Assembly: GCA_028287305.1 (NCBI GenBank)
Contig: JAQBPX010000038.1
Location: 372,001 to 436,000, forward strand
Source: Gemmatimonadota bacterium
GTDB lineage: Bacteria > Gemmatimonadota > Gemmatimonadetes > Gemmatimonadales > Gemmatimonadaceae
Length of the DNA stretch: 64,000 nucleotides
Reading direction: 5' to 3'
In this document: piece after piece, positions 46,181-54,393 of the stretch
Layout of the letters: the number at the start of each line of letters is the position of its first letter
Numbering within the stretch: the first letter of the stretch is position 1
The notes under the pieces: generated by a model
The model's database searches: none
What the model was told of the DNA's origin: nothing
Seen by the model: only the letters and a program-made list of their open reading frames with translations
Translations under genes and position numbers: made by a program

Positions 46181-46506
46181 GGCGCCTCGGTGGTGAGCGT
46201 ACGCTCGCGGGTGCCTCGCGTGGTGCGGGTGCTCGTGGTCGCCTCGAGCTCGCGCGAGCGCCCGGCGCTGCGGGCGCGCCAGTGTTCGGCGATGCGTCCG
46301 TCGTCGGCCGAGCCGGTGGAGGGGGTGCAGCCGAGCGACCGGAGGTGTTCGAGGCGGCGCCAGGCGCGTGAGGCGGCTTCGTGCTCGCGCGTGCCCTGGG
46401 CCTGGCGGCGGAGCGCGAGTGCGGTGCTCGCGGTGATGCCGAGCAGGCCGATGGCGAGCAGCACGAGAGCGACGAGCAGTTCGACGAGCGAGAGTCCGCG
46501 GCGCAT
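46174..46506 (-). CDS. PilV-like minor pilin
   Basis: This 110-residue protein begins MRRGLSLVELLVALVLLAIGLLG, a textbook type III signal cut at G/LSLVE, followed by a short arginine-rich soluble part. Start 46506 has AGG seven bases upstream. The frame continues far upstream into repeat DNA where it is not coding. First of the three minor pilin genes. Confidence 0.8.
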   Translation of the reverse strand: MRRGLSLVELLVALVLLAIGLLGITASTALALRRQAQGTREHEAASRAWRRLEHLRSLGCTPSTGSADDGRIAEHWRARSAGRSRELEATTSTRTTRGTRERTLTTEAPC

Positions 46507-46622
46507 GCGGGAACCTGTCGTCGTCTGGTGCCTGGTGCGGCACCGGAGTGTTGCGGGGTGGGGCGTGGTTACGCAGGTCGCTCGGTGTCGCCCACCAACT
46601 GAAACTGCCTCAACTGCAACTG

Positions 46623-46735
46623 ACTTGAGCCACGGGTCGCACTGGCGCCTGCTGCGCAGGCGCATCACTGCCATCACTGTCATCAGTGGGCAGTGTCAGC
46701 CGCGCAGCGGCTCAGTGCAACCCGTGGCTCAAGGC
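46623..46735. repeat. Palindromic element, copy 2, with conserved cloverleaf plan
   Basis: Left arm 46623-46644 and right arm 46713-46735 share the core CTTGAGCCACGGGT with copy 1; the right arm of copy 2, reversed, is identical to the left arm of copy 1. Inside each arm is a hairpin: GCGCCTGC-TGC-GCAGGCGC (46645-46663) and AGCCGC-GCA-GCGGCT (46698-46712). The hairpin positions agree with copy 1 while their sequences differ. Confidence 0.85.
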
Positions 46736-46768
46736 TGTTGCTGTTTGGTTGTTTCAGTGGCGGCGAAC

Positions 46769-46830
46769 GGCAGATCCTTCGCTGTCGCTCAGGATGACAG
46801 GGAGGATCCTTCGCTGTCGCTCAGGACGAC
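46769..46830. repeat. Two units of the CTCAGGATGAC dispersed repeat
   Basis: GGCAGATCCTTCGCTGTCGC-TCAGGATGAC followed by GGATCCTTCGCTGTCGCTCA-GGACGAC. The first unit matches 19088-19116 apart from small changes. It lies directly after the palindromic element and 30 bases before the pilin stop. Confidence 0.85.
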
Positions 46831-46860
46831 CTGGCGCCGGTGCGAAGCACCCGCGTCAGG

Positions 46861-47244
46861 TCAATTGCACGCCGGCTCGCCCTCGCCCGCGGTGGTGACC
46901 GTCGGGTTCGTGGTGTTCACGCCGATGCCGCAGGTCTTGCCGGAGAGCTGCGAGTGCGACACCGTCGCCGTCCAGAAGCCCGCGCCCGTCACGATCGTCG
47001 GCGGGTTCACGCCCGTGGACTCCTTGAAGTTGATCGCGGTCGTGCTGGTCGTGTACTTCGCCGAATCCGAGAAGAACGCCTCCTCAGCGGTCGTCAGGTT
47101 CTTGAGGTCGGACTTCATGGCGGTGATGTACGCCTTCGACTTGGTGTTCGCGAACTTCGGGATCGCGATCGCGGCAAGGATGCCGATGATCACGACCACG
47201 ATCAACAGTTCGATCAGCGTGAAGCCCTTACGAGTGCGCAGCAT
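46861..47244 (-). CDS. pilA: Major type IV pilin (PilA/GspG-like)
   Basis: This 127-residue prepilin has leader MLRTRKG cut before FTLIELLIVVVIIGILAAIAIPKFA, with Glu5. The soluble domain has two cysteines near the end (KTCGIGV and EPACN) suited to the C-terminal disulfide, and many Thr/Ser residues (TTSTTAINF, TNPTVTTAG) that could be glycosylated. GGAG lies eight bases before the ATG, and a sigma-54-like site lies ~50 bases upstream. The genes just upstream encode two glycosyltransferases and PilSR-like regulators. Confidence 0.92.
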   Translation of the reverse strand: MLRTRKGFTLIELLIVVVIIGILAAIAIPKFANTKSKAYITAMKSDLKNLTTAEEAFFSDSAKYTTSTTAINFKESTGVNPPTIVTGAGFWTATVSHSQLSGKTCGIGVNTTNPTVTTAGEGEPACN

Positions 47245-47294
47245 GGATTCGCTCCGGAGGTTGATGGACAGGCGTCAAAATCGGAGAGCCGTAG

Positions 47295-47310
47295 TGCAAT
47301 GCCGGGTCCG
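47295..47310 (-). promoter_or_regulatory. Candidate sigma-54 promoter of the pilin gene
   Basis: Minus strand CGGACCCGGCATTGCA has GG and GC separated by ten bases, as needed for the -24/-12 boxes, and a good TTGCA at -12; the -24 half (CGGAC) is imperfect. It lies ~50 bases upstream of the pilin ATG. The adjacent pilR-like gene encodes a sigma-54 activator. Inference from pattern and context. Confidence 0.4.
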
Positions 47311-47340
47311 CTCGGCACCCGGTCATCAAGTCCTGACGTG

Positions 47341-49098
47341 TCAAGGATTTAGTGGCTTCGTGCTCCCCGGGGATACCACCGGCGCGCTCGCATTTCGCCA
47401 GCGCTCTGGCAACTTGCCAGTGGAATCGAGCACGATGCCATGCCGCGCGAATCCAGCCTTCGCGCTGTCCGCCGTGTGGATCAGCGCGCGCAGCTGCCGC
47501 ACGTTGCCGCCCGAGCGAATCCCCTCCAGGGCCTCGTGCTTCGCCTCGTCGAACTTGTAGTTCACCAGCAGGCACCACGCGAGGCCGGCGCGTCCCTTGT
47601 TGAAGAAGGGGTCGAGCTGCCAGGCCCACCGATAGAGCTTCTCCGCGGGCTCGCAGATCCCCACCGCGCGATACTGCTCCGCCAGGTTGTACGCCATGAA
47701 GGGGTCGTACGGAAAGAGCTTGAGCGCGCGGCGGTAGTACACCTCGCCCTCGCTCTTCCGGTGCAGCTGGAACAGCCACGCGCCCAGCATGTAGTTGGCC
47801 CGATAGCTGTCGGGCGCGTCGATCACCGCCTGCCGGAAGAAGGTGTCGTTGTCCTTCCACACCGGCGCGCGCGTCGCGCTGCGCACCACCCCCAGCGCCA
47901 GCAGCAGCACGACAGTCGCCGTGGTCCACCCGGCGACCCGCCGCGCGGGCACGCCATCGCGCGTCATGCGGGCCACCAGCGCCGACACACCGTACGCCAC
48001 CGCAATCACGAAGCCCACGCTCGGAAGCAGCAGCGTGCGCTCCGCAATGATGAAGCCCGCGGGGATGAAGAAGTTGCTCACCGGCGACAGGGCCACCACG
48101 AACCAGCCGATCCCGAACGCCACCGGGCGATGCCGCTTCCAGCAGGCGATGGCCAGCGCGAGCAGCCCGAAGATCATCAGCACGCCGGGCAGCTGCAGCA
48201 GGCTCGGGCCCTCCGCCATGTCGATCAGCGGCGGCGCGTATTCACTGCGCAGGGTCTCGGGCCAGAAGAGCAGGCGGATCCACTGCGGCGCCGCACCGAA
48301 CATCGTGAGGATGCGATTCCCGTTCGAGAGCTTGAGCGACTGGAAGGGAACGTACGGCGCGAACCCCGACAGCCCACCCGCGAGCACGCGCGAGCGCGCA
48401 AGCAGGTAGGCGGCGGCGACCAGCACCATCACCAGCATCAGGGGACGCAACGCCACCGCGCGCCGGCGCAGCGACACCGCCTCATCCCTGGGCACCGCGA
48501 GCAGCTCGGCCACCACGATCAACCCGGGGAGCACGATGGCGTGCTCCTTGGCGAACAGCGCCGCCGCGAACAGCGCGCAGATTCCCGCGGCGGTGCCCAT
48601 GGTGAGCGGCCCGCGCTGGCGGTCGCGAATGTAGAGTCCCGTCGCCAGCGTGAGCGCCAGTCCCACCAGCAGCTCCGACTGGCCCACGGTGTTCGCCACC
48701 GCCTCCACGTGCACCGGGTGCACGGCGAAGAAGGCAGCCGCGATCCACGCCCCCGCCTCCGGCAGCAGCATGCCCGCCAGCCAGAAGACCGACACGCTCA
48801 GCGCGACGTACATCAGCACGTTCGCGATGTGGAACACGAGCGGCGCGCCCTTCCCCGCCGCCCACTCGAGCGTGAAGAACAGCATGGTCATCGGCCGGTA
48901 GCCATCCCCGCCATACGCTTCCGTCCAGTACGTCTGCCCGAACAGGCGCCACCATCCCCCGAGCGCGTGCAGCTTGGGGTTCTGCTGGATGATGTAGATG
49001 TCGTCGTACGTGAAGCCGTTCCGCAGCGACGTGAACGACGACAGCAGCGCCAGCACCGCGATCGAGAGCGCCAGCGCCCACCACCGGCGGCGCGTCAT
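47341..49098 (-). CDS. TMTC-like membrane glycosyltransferase with C-terminal TPR repeats
   Basis: This 585-residue protein has about ten membrane helices and the GT-C signature acidic pair early in the first loop (FTYDDIYIIQQNP). Further typical strings are YRPMTMLFFTLEW and HPVHVEAVANTVGQSELL, and a C-terminal TPR part (YRANYMLGAWLFQLHRKSEGEVYYRRALKLFP, YDPFMAYNLAEQYRAVG). This combination matches TMTC/O-mannosyltransferase-type enzymes that use dolichol- or polyprenyl-phosphate sugar. ATGA overlap joins it to the GT2 gene. It is followed by the pilin gene, so pilin is the likely acceptor. Confidence 0.85.
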   Translation of the reverse strand: MTRRRWWALALSIAVLALLSSFTSLRNGFTYDDIYIIQQNPKLHALGGWWRLFGQTYWTEAYGGDGYRPMTMLFFTLEWAAGKGAPLVFHIANVLMYVALSVSVFWLAGMLLPEAGAWIAAAFFAVHPVHVEAVANTVGQSELLVGLALTLATGLYIRDRQRGPLTMGTAAGICALFAAALFAKEHAIVLPGLIVVAELLAVPRDEAVSLRRRAVALRPLMLVMVLVAAAYLLARSRVLAGGLSGFAPYVPFQSLKLSNGNRILTMFGAAPQWIRLLFWPETLRSEYAPPLIDMAEGPSLLQLPGVLMIFGLLALAIACWKRHRPVAFGIGWFVVALSPVSNFFIPAGFIIAERTLLLPSVGFVIAVAYGVSALVARMTRDGVPARRVAGWTTATVVLLLALGVVRSATRAPVWKDNDTFFRQAVIDAPDSYRANYMLGAWLFQLHRKSEGEVYYRRALKLFPYDPFMAYNLAEQYRAVGICEPAEKLYRWAWQLDPFFNKGRAGLAWCLLVNYKFDEAKHEALEGIRSGGNVRQLRALIHTADSAKAGFARHGIVLDSTGKLPERWRNASAPVVSPGSTKPLNP

Positions 49099-49841
49099 GC
49101 GCCGAGGCTGTACTTCGCGATGTGCCAGAATGCGGCGACGCCATCCCGCCAGCCGATCTTCTTGCCCTCCGCGTAGGTGCGGCCCGCGTAGCTGATCGGC
49201 ACCTCGTAGATGCGCGCGTCCGCCTTCGCCAGCCGCGCCGTGATCTCCGGCTCGAAGCCGAAGCGATCGGCGGTGAGCCTCGGAAGGATCGAGCGCGCGA
49301 GGTCCCCACGCATGGCCTTGTAGCAGGTCTCCATGTCCGTGAGGTTGAGGTTCGTCATCATGTTGCTGAACGTGGTCAGCATGCGGTTGCCGATCGAGTG
49401 CCAGAAGTAGAGCACGCGATGCGGGCCACCCAAAAAGCGGCTGCCGAAGCTCGCGTCCGCCCGGCCATCCAGGATCGGCTCGAGCAGAACGGGCCAGTCG
49501 GCGGGGTCGTATTCGAGGTCGGCGTCCTGCACGATCACGATGTCGCCCGTGGAGAGCGCGAGCGCCTGCCGGATGGCCGCGCCCTTCCCCTGGTTGTTCG
49601 GCTGGAGGTGCAACTTGTCGATCAGCCCCGCATCGCGCAGCTCGGCGAGCTTCTCGCGCGTGCCGTCGGTGGAGCAGTCGTCCACGCAGATCACCTGCTT
49701 CCGGATCGGCGTGGCGTGCACCTGGTCGAGGATGGTGCGGATGGTGTCCAGCTCGTTGTAGACGGGGATCAGCACCGACAGCACCACGCGCTCGCGATCC
49801 ATCGGCGTGCGGGTGCGGGTCTTCATGGCGACCGAGCTCAT
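49095..49841 (-). CDS. Family 2 glycosyltransferase, polyprenyl-phosphate sugar synthase-like
   Basis: This 248-residue GT2 enzyme has LSVLIPVYNELDTIRTILDQV, VDDCSTDGTREKL, NNQGKGAAIRQALALSTGDIVIVQDADLEYDP and a late DRFGFEPEIT; these are typical of dolichol-phosphate mannose/undecaprenyl-phosphate glucose synthases. There is no membrane helix, so the lipid carrier product would be used by the adjacent membrane enzyme. ATG 49841 overlaps the pilR stop; the frame upstream is a shadow. Confidence 0.92.
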   Translation of the reverse strand: MSSVAMKTRTRTPMDRERVVLSVLIPVYNELDTIRTILDQVHATPIRKQVICVDDCSTDGTREKLAELRDAGLIDKLHLQPNNQGKGAAIRQALALSTGDIVIVQDADLEYDPADWPVLLEPILDGRADASFGSRFLGGPHRVLYFWHSIGNRMLTTFSNMMTNLNLTDMETCYKAMRGDLARSILPRLTADRFGFEPEITARLAKADARIYEVPISYAGRTYAEGKKIGWRDGVAAFWHIAKYSLGA

Positions 49842-51220
49842 TGCTCGACTCCGTAGCGGGAGAGCTTGCGATACAACGTGGACGGATCGATGCCCAGCAC
49901 TTCCGCGGCGCGGCTCTTGTTGCCGCCCTCGCTCTGCAGCACCCAGGTGATGTACGCGCGCTCGATGGCCTCGAGCGTGGGATTCGTGGGCGTGCGCGCC
50001 TGCACCAGCGGCTCGGCCTTTCGCTCGGTGACGCGCACCGGCAGCGCCTCGAGCGTGATGGTGTCGCCGGCGGTGAGGATCACCGCGCGCTCCAGCGCAT
50101 TCTCCAGCTCGCGCACGTTGCCCGGCCACTGGTACGCCTGCAGCACCTCGAGGACGTCGGCGTCCACCTGCTTCACCGGCTCCTGCCGCTGCTCGGCGAT
50201 GCGATGGATGAAGTGCTCCACCAGCAGCGGGATGTCCTCCGAGCGATGGCGCAGCGGCGGCAAATGGATGTTGATGACGTTGAGGCGGTAATAGAGGTCG
50301 CTGCGGAAGCGCCCCGCCTTGATGTCCTCCTCCAGGTCGCGATTCGTAGCGGCCACCAGTCGCGTGTCGATCGGGATCGCCTCGGTGGCGCCCACGGGGA
50401 TCACCTCGCGATGCTGCAGCACGCGCAGGAGCTTCACCTGCGTGGCCGGCGTGGTCTCCCCCATCTCGTCCAGGAAGAAGGTGCCCCCCTTGGCCGCGGT
50501 GAAGAGTCCCGCCTTGTCCTTGGTGGCGCCCGTGAACGAGCCCTTCACGTGGCCGAACAGCTCACTCTCCAGCAGGCTCTCCGGCAGCGCGCCGCAGTTG
50601 ATCGAGAGGAAGGGCCCCTCGGTGCGGTTCGACAGCTGGTGGATGTAGCGCGCGATCACTTCCTTGCCGGTGCCCGACTCGCCCTGGATGAGCACCGTGC
50701 TCTCCGTGGGCGCCACGGTCTCCGACAGGCGCAGGATGTCGAGCCACGACTTGCTCGTGCCCACCGGCCGGTCGCCGAGCGTGTGGTCGCGGCGGCGGAT
50801 CTCCTGGCGCAGCGACTTGTTCTCCGTCTTCAGCTTGCGATGCTCGGCGGCGCGGCGGAGGATCGCGAGCAGCTCGTCGTTGCGGAAGGGCTTCTGGATG
50901 TAGTAGAAGGCGCCCTCGTTCACCGCCTGCATGGCCGACTGCAGGGTGGCCTGCGCGGTCATCAGGATCACCGGGCAGTCCGGATGCTGCGCGCGCGTGG
51001 CGGAGAGGATCTCGACGCCGCTGATGCTCGGCATGCGCACGTCGGTGAGCACGATGTCGGGCGTCATCGACTCGATCAGCTCGAGGCCCTTCTTGCCGCC
51101 ATGCGCGAGCGTGCAGTTGAAGCCCTCGTTCCGCAGCAGGATGCCGAGGGATTCGAGGATGCCCGATTCGTCGTCCACCACGAGCACGCTGGTGCGGTCG
51201 TCGGCGCGGGGAGTGTTCAC
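49838..51220 (-). CDS. pilR: PilR-like sigma-54 response regulator
   Basis: This 460-residue activator has a receiver domain (VLVVDDESGILESL, phospho-acceptor DIVLTDVRMP, IQKPF), a AAA+ domain (GESGTGKE, GSFTGA instead of the common GAFTGA, GGTFFLDEMGE, DLYYRLNVINIHLPPLRHR) and a Fis-type helix-turn-helix (NKSRAAEVLGIDPSTLYRKLSRYG). GTG 51220 overlaps the pilS stop. Neighbouring pilS and the pilin gene suggest control of pilin transcription. Confidence 0.9.
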   Translation of the reverse strand: MNTPRADDRTSVLVVDDESGILESLGILLRNEGFNCTLAHGGKKGLELIESMTPDIVLTDVRMPSISGVEILSATRAQHPDCPVILMTAQATLQSAMQAVNEGAFYYIQKPFRNDELLAILRRAAEHRKLKTENKSLRQEIRRRDHTLGDRPVGTSKSWLDILRLSETVAPTESTVLIQGESGTGKEVIARYIHQLSNRTEGPFLSINCGALPESLLESELFGHVKGSFTGATKDKAGLFTAAKGGTFFLDEMGETTPATQVKLLRVLQHREVIPVGATEAIPIDTRLVAATNRDLEEDIKAGRFRSDLYYRLNVINIHLPPLRHRSEDIPLLVEHFIHRIAEQRQEPVKQVDADVLEVLQAYQWPGNVRELENALERAVILTAGDTITLEALPVRVTERKAEPLVQARTPTNPTLEAIERAYITWVLQSEGGNKSRAAEVLGIDPSTLYRKLSRYGVEQ

Positions 51221-52875
51221 GTGGGGAGGGTGCGAGGGGAGATGGGGCTGGCCTGCGGGAGCACGATGGTGAAGCGCGAGCCGTTCGGGTTGGTGTCGAG
51301 GTACACGAGGCCCTGGTGCGCCTCGATGGCGCGATGCACGATCGCGAGCCCGAGACCGCTGCCGCCCGGCTTGGTGGTGAAGAAGGGATCGAACAGGCGG
51401 TCGCGAATCTCGGCGGGAATCCCGCTGCCCTGGTCGGTGACGCGCATGGAAATGGCGCCACCCTCGAACTGCACCGCGTCGGGCAGCGCCTGCTGGTCCA
51501 CCGCCGCCACCTCGAGCTTCACCTCACCGTCGGCGGGCGACGCCTGTACCGCGTTGAGCAGCAGGTTGAACAGCGCGCGATGCAGCAGGTCCTCGTCGCC
51601 CTGCACGGTGACGTCGATGCCCACCGGGATGGCGCACGTCACGCGCACGCCCTCCTTCTTGTCGGGATGCGCGCCGGCCAGGCCCGCCGCGCCGCGCGCC
51701 AGGGACGCGAGGTCCACCGGCGACGTTCGCGTCACGCTCACGCGCGCAAAGTCCAGGAACTCCGAGAGCAGCCGCGAGAGGCGATCGGACTCACGCAGCA
51801 CGAGGCTCATGAGCGCCTTCTCGTCGTCGCCCGATTGCGGGCGGTGCGACAGCTGCTCCACCGCGCTGCGGATGGAGGCGAGCGGATTCTTGATCTCGTG
51901 CGCGAGCGACGCGCTGAGCTCCGCGATGCCTTCCAGCCGCTCGGCGCGCAGCCGCAGCGACTCCATGCGCTTCTGGTCGGAGATGTCCTGGAAGATCGCG
52001 GTGGCGGTGCGGCCGGTGCCGTCGGCGGCGTTGCCCTCGGTGTACGTGGTAGTCACGCCAACCGGGAAGCGGCGTCGCACCGTGGAGATGATTCCCTCGG
52101 CGCGCGTGGTGCGGATGCGCTCGCGCACCGAGCGGTGGATCGCCTGCGCGAGCTCGGGGGCGGTGCTGGCGATGGCCTCGAGGATCGGCTCGCCGATCTT
52201 CTCCACCAGGTCGATGCCGAGCAGCTGCTCGGCCATGGGGTTCACGTAGAGCAGGCGGCACTCGCTGTCCACCGTGAGCACGCCGCTGCGGATGTTGCGG
52301 AGGATCTCCTCGGCCTGCAGCCGCGCGTGGGCCAGCTCCTGGACCAGCAGCTCCTGCGTGAAGGCGCCGGCGCTGCGGAGCTGGGCGCTGAGGTACGCGC
52401 TGCCGAGGGCGACGAACGCGAACACCGCCAGCTGGAGCCAGACCGCCACGGAGAGCGTGGTGTCGACTCCCCAGATGACGTCGGCGACGTAAAGGACGTT
52501 GCCGAACGCGGCCACGAGGAGGCCGCCCCCCACCGGGAGGAGCAGGGTGGCCGCGGCGATGACCAGGATGTAGAGCGCCGAGAACTGCGAGACGCTGCCG
52601 CCCGTGACATGCACGACCGCCGTGACGAGCAGGAGGTCGAAGACGGACTGGAGGTAGAGGAATGTGGCGCTGGGCTGGCGCCGGTATATTTCACTGTAGG
52701 TGAGGCTCGCGGCGGTCGCGACGGTGGTGACCGCAAAGGCGAGGGAGGCGACGAGGAGCTTGCCGGTGTCGGTGTCCTCGCGCGTCCAGACGGACACAGC
52801 CGCAATGAAGATCGCGCTGGCGATCGACATGCGTCCCATGTAGACCCACCGCAGGAAGTTGCGGGGGTCGAGCAT
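51217..52875 (-). CDS. pilS: PilS-like sensor histidine kinase
   Basis: This 552-residue protein has about six membrane helices (FIAAVSVWTRED region, LLVASLAFAVTTVATAASLTY, ALYILVIAAATLLLPVGGGLLVAA), a PAS domain (ILRNIRSGVLTVDSECRLLYVNPMAEQLLG), a HisKA domain with SASLAHEIKNPLASIRSAVEQL, and the ATP domain with N and G boxes (LFNLLLNAVQA, VTDQGSGIP, GGSGLGLAIVHRAIEAHQG). ATG 52875 is preferred over starts nearer 52959 because a TATAAT box occupies 52964-52959. It partners with the PilR-like protein. Confidence 0.92.
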   Translation of the reverse strand: MLDPRNFLRWVYMGRMSIASAIFIAAVSVWTREDTDTGKLLVASLAFAVTTVATAASLTYSEIYRRQPSATFLYLQSVFDLLLVTAVVHVTGGSVSQFSALYILVIAAATLLLPVGGGLLVAAFGNVLYVADVIWGVDTTLSVAVWLQLAVFAFVALGSAYLSAQLRSAGAFTQELLVQELAHARLQAEEILRNIRSGVLTVDSECRLLYVNPMAEQLLGIDLVEKIGEPILEAIASTAPELAQAIHRSVRERIRTTRAEGIISTVRRRFPVGVTTTYTEGNAADGTGRTATAIFQDISDQKRMESLRLRAERLEGIAELSASLAHEIKNPLASIRSAVEQLSHRPQSGDDEKALMSLVLRESDRLSRLLSEFLDFARVSVTRTSPVDLASLARGAAGLAGAHPDKKEGVRVTCAIPVGIDVTVQGDEDLLHRALFNLLLNAVQASPADGEVKLEVAAVDQQALPDAVQFEGGAISMRVTDQGSGIPAEIRDRLFDPFFTTKPGGSGLGLAIVHRAIEAHQGLVYLDTNPNGSRFTIVLPQASPISPRTLPT

Positions 52876-52958
52876 GGCGAGGACGCGGGCGTCGGTGGAG
52901 CGGAGGGGAAGTCGCACGGGCGGGGGTCTTGCAAAGTGCAGGATATCGAACGCCTTCA

Positions 52959-52964
52959 ATTATA
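52959..52964 (-). promoter_or_regulatory. Consensus -10 box upstream of pilS
   Basis: TATAAT on the minus strand at 52964-52959, in an otherwise GC-rich region; predicted start near 52952. No good -35 box is found at standard spacing. The divergent arfB gene starts 53 bases away. Confidence 0.4.
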
Positions 52965-53016
52965 TCGCATTCTGCACTGTGAGGACGATCAATATGGGTC
53001 CCGGGTTTCGCGCGTC

Positions 53017-53448
53017 ATGACCGAGGAAGTCCTGCCGGTCAATGAACAGGTGAGTATTCCCCGCCACGAGCTCTCCCACCGGGCCACCCGGAGCGGCGGG
53101 GCCGGTGGCCAGCACGTGAACACCTCATCCACCCGGATCGAACTGCTCTGGGACCTGCCGAACTCCACGGCGGTCGATGACGAGACCCGCGAGCGCCTGA
53201 AGCGGAAGCTGGTGCGGCGCCTGGATTCCGAGGGGATGCTTCGGGTGGTGTCCAGCGAGCACCGGAGCCAGGGCCAGAACCGGGCGGAAGCCGAGAAGCG
53301 GCTGGCCAACATCGTGAGGGCGGCGCTCATGATCCCGAAGGCGCGCAGGAAGACCAAACCCACGCGCGCCTCGAAGGAGGAGCGGCTCACTCAGAAGAAG
53401 CGGCGGGGAGAGGTGAAGCGGAATCGTCGCCCTGAAGCCGACGCTTGA
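53017..53448 (+). CDS. arfB: Peptidyl-tRNA hydrolase ArfB (ribosome rescue)
   Basis: This 143-residue protein releases peptidyl-tRNA from stalled ribosomes. The catalytic GGQ motif is in RSGGAGGQHVNTSSTRIEL. The basic C-terminal tail (KARRKTKPTRASKEERLTQKKRRGEVKRNRR) enters the mRNA channel. ATG 53017 begins the conserved region; the open frame to the left is a shadow of pilS. Its 3' end overlaps the convergent TPR gene by 62 bases, and that overlap encodes the basic tail. Confidence 0.94.
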   Translation: MTEEVLPVNEQVSIPRHELSHRATRSGGAGGQHVNTSSTRIELLWDLPNSTAVDDETRERLKRKLVRRLDSEGMLRVVSSEHRSQGQNRAEAEKRLANIVRAALMIPKARRKTKPTRASKEERLTQKKRRGEVKRNRRPEADA

Positions 53449-54112
53449 GGTCCATGATGTGGGCGCGCGCGTGGCCTGCCTGCGTGCTGTCCGGATAGCG
53501 ATCGATGATACGGCGGAGCTCCACGAGGGCCCGCCCCGGCTCGGCCAGGGGACCGAGGTAGAGGTCTGCCAGCCGGTTCGACGCGTGGATGTCGTCGCCG
53601 GCGCTCACCGTGGGCAGGCGCTGGATCTCCCTGAATAGCTCCGCGGCCCGGCGCGGGTTCGCTCCCTCGCCCGCGTAGAGCTCAGCCGCCTTTCGCCGAA
53701 CCGGAACACTCGTGGCATCCGCGGCGATGTGGCCCTCGAAGGACTCGAGCGCGGCGGGCACGTTCCCCTGCATCACGAGCGACTGCTCGTAGCTGTAGCT
53801 CTCTTCATATGGAGTGCTCTCGCCGCTCGGCCACAGAAAGGCCAGGAATCCCTTGCCTGCCTTGTCCACCAGCTCGAGCGCGCCCAGCGTGGCGAATGCC
53901 CAGGTGGTGATCACCACGTCGAGCACCCACGCGAGCTCCCACAGGTCGTTGTCCCAGCGCATGCGCTGGTCGGCGATCACCGCCCACATGGGGATGCTCA
54001 TCGCCGAGATGGCGGTGGAGTAGAAGAACAGGCGCATGATGTGCGCGCCGTCCGGCCCGTGGCGGTCGAGGAACGTGGTCTTGTAGGCCGGCTCGGGAGG
54101 GGATTCTGGCAT
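53387..54112 (-). CDS. Membrane protein with TPR-like repeats
   Basis: This protein of about 241 residues has two membrane helices (LFFYSTAISAMSIPMWAVIA, LDVVITTWAFATLGALELV) followed by TPR-like helices (VMQGNVPAALESFEGHIAADATSVPVRRKAAELYAGEG, PRRAAELFREIQRLP, NRLADLYLGPLAEPGRALVELRRIIDRYPDS). GTG 54148 is an alternative start. The role is unknown; TPR units suggest a scaffold. The 3' 62 bases overlap arfB on the other strand. Confidence 0.72.
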   Translation of the reverse strand: MPESPPEPAYKTTFLDRHGPDGAHIMRLFFYSTAISAMSIPMWAVIADQRMRWDNDLWELAWVLDVVITTWAFATLGALELVDKAGKGFLAFLWPSGESTPYEESYSYEQSLVMQGNVPAALESFEGHIAADATSVPVRRKAAELYAGEGANPRRAAELFREIQRLPTVSAGDDIHASNRLADLYLGPLAEPGRALVELRRIIDRYPDSTQAGHARAHIMDLKRRLQGDDSASPLPAASSE

Positions 54113-54393
54113 CTGGATGGGGTGCGCGCGGCGAGCCGTGTTCTCCACTACGGACGGAAGTGACGTTCAAGGTGCGAGGGCAGGTTGGGACTCGCAATCA
54201 CCAGAGTGCCGGGATTGGCGTTTCCGTCTCCCGGGGGGCACCTTACCCGGGAACCCGAGTATCAGGTCGCAGGGAAATCTCGTCGGGCTGCGTTCGGCAT
54301 GTCCCTTGCCGATTTCAGCCGCTCCAGGAGGAGCGGTCCGAACAGCCTCCGATGCCGGCACGACACCAACTGCGGCTCGTCCGCGGGGGCTCA
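54113..54393. other. Divergent intergenic region
   Basis: About 280 bases between the TPR gene and the metallopeptidase fusion gene. It has a CCGCTCC-AGGA-GGAGCGG hairpin around 54320-54338 and several short GC-rich inverted repeats. No gene or recognisable riboswitch was found. Confidence 0.4.

Larger units (their letters stand above)
46507..46860. other. Repeat-filled spacer between major pilin and minor pilin genes
   Basis: These 354 bases contain no gene. They hold CAACTGAAACTGCCTCAACT and related CAACTG runs (about 46596-46622), the second copy of the cloverleaf-like palindromic element (46623-46735) and two units of the CTCAGGATGAC repeat (46769-46830). Such a stack of structures after the pilin gene may limit read-through from the highly expressed pilin gene into the minor pilins. 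Confidence 0.7.

Noticed and set aside
46596-46860. CRISPR array or tRNA cluster in the repeat-rich spacer
   Set aside because: The repeats are inverted, unequal in spacing and too few; no tRNA T-arm or anticodon pattern is present.
54113-54393. Cyclic-di-GMP riboswitch or other known leader before the metallopeptidase fusion gene
   Set aside because: GC-rich hairpins are present, but no conserved aptamer core was found.
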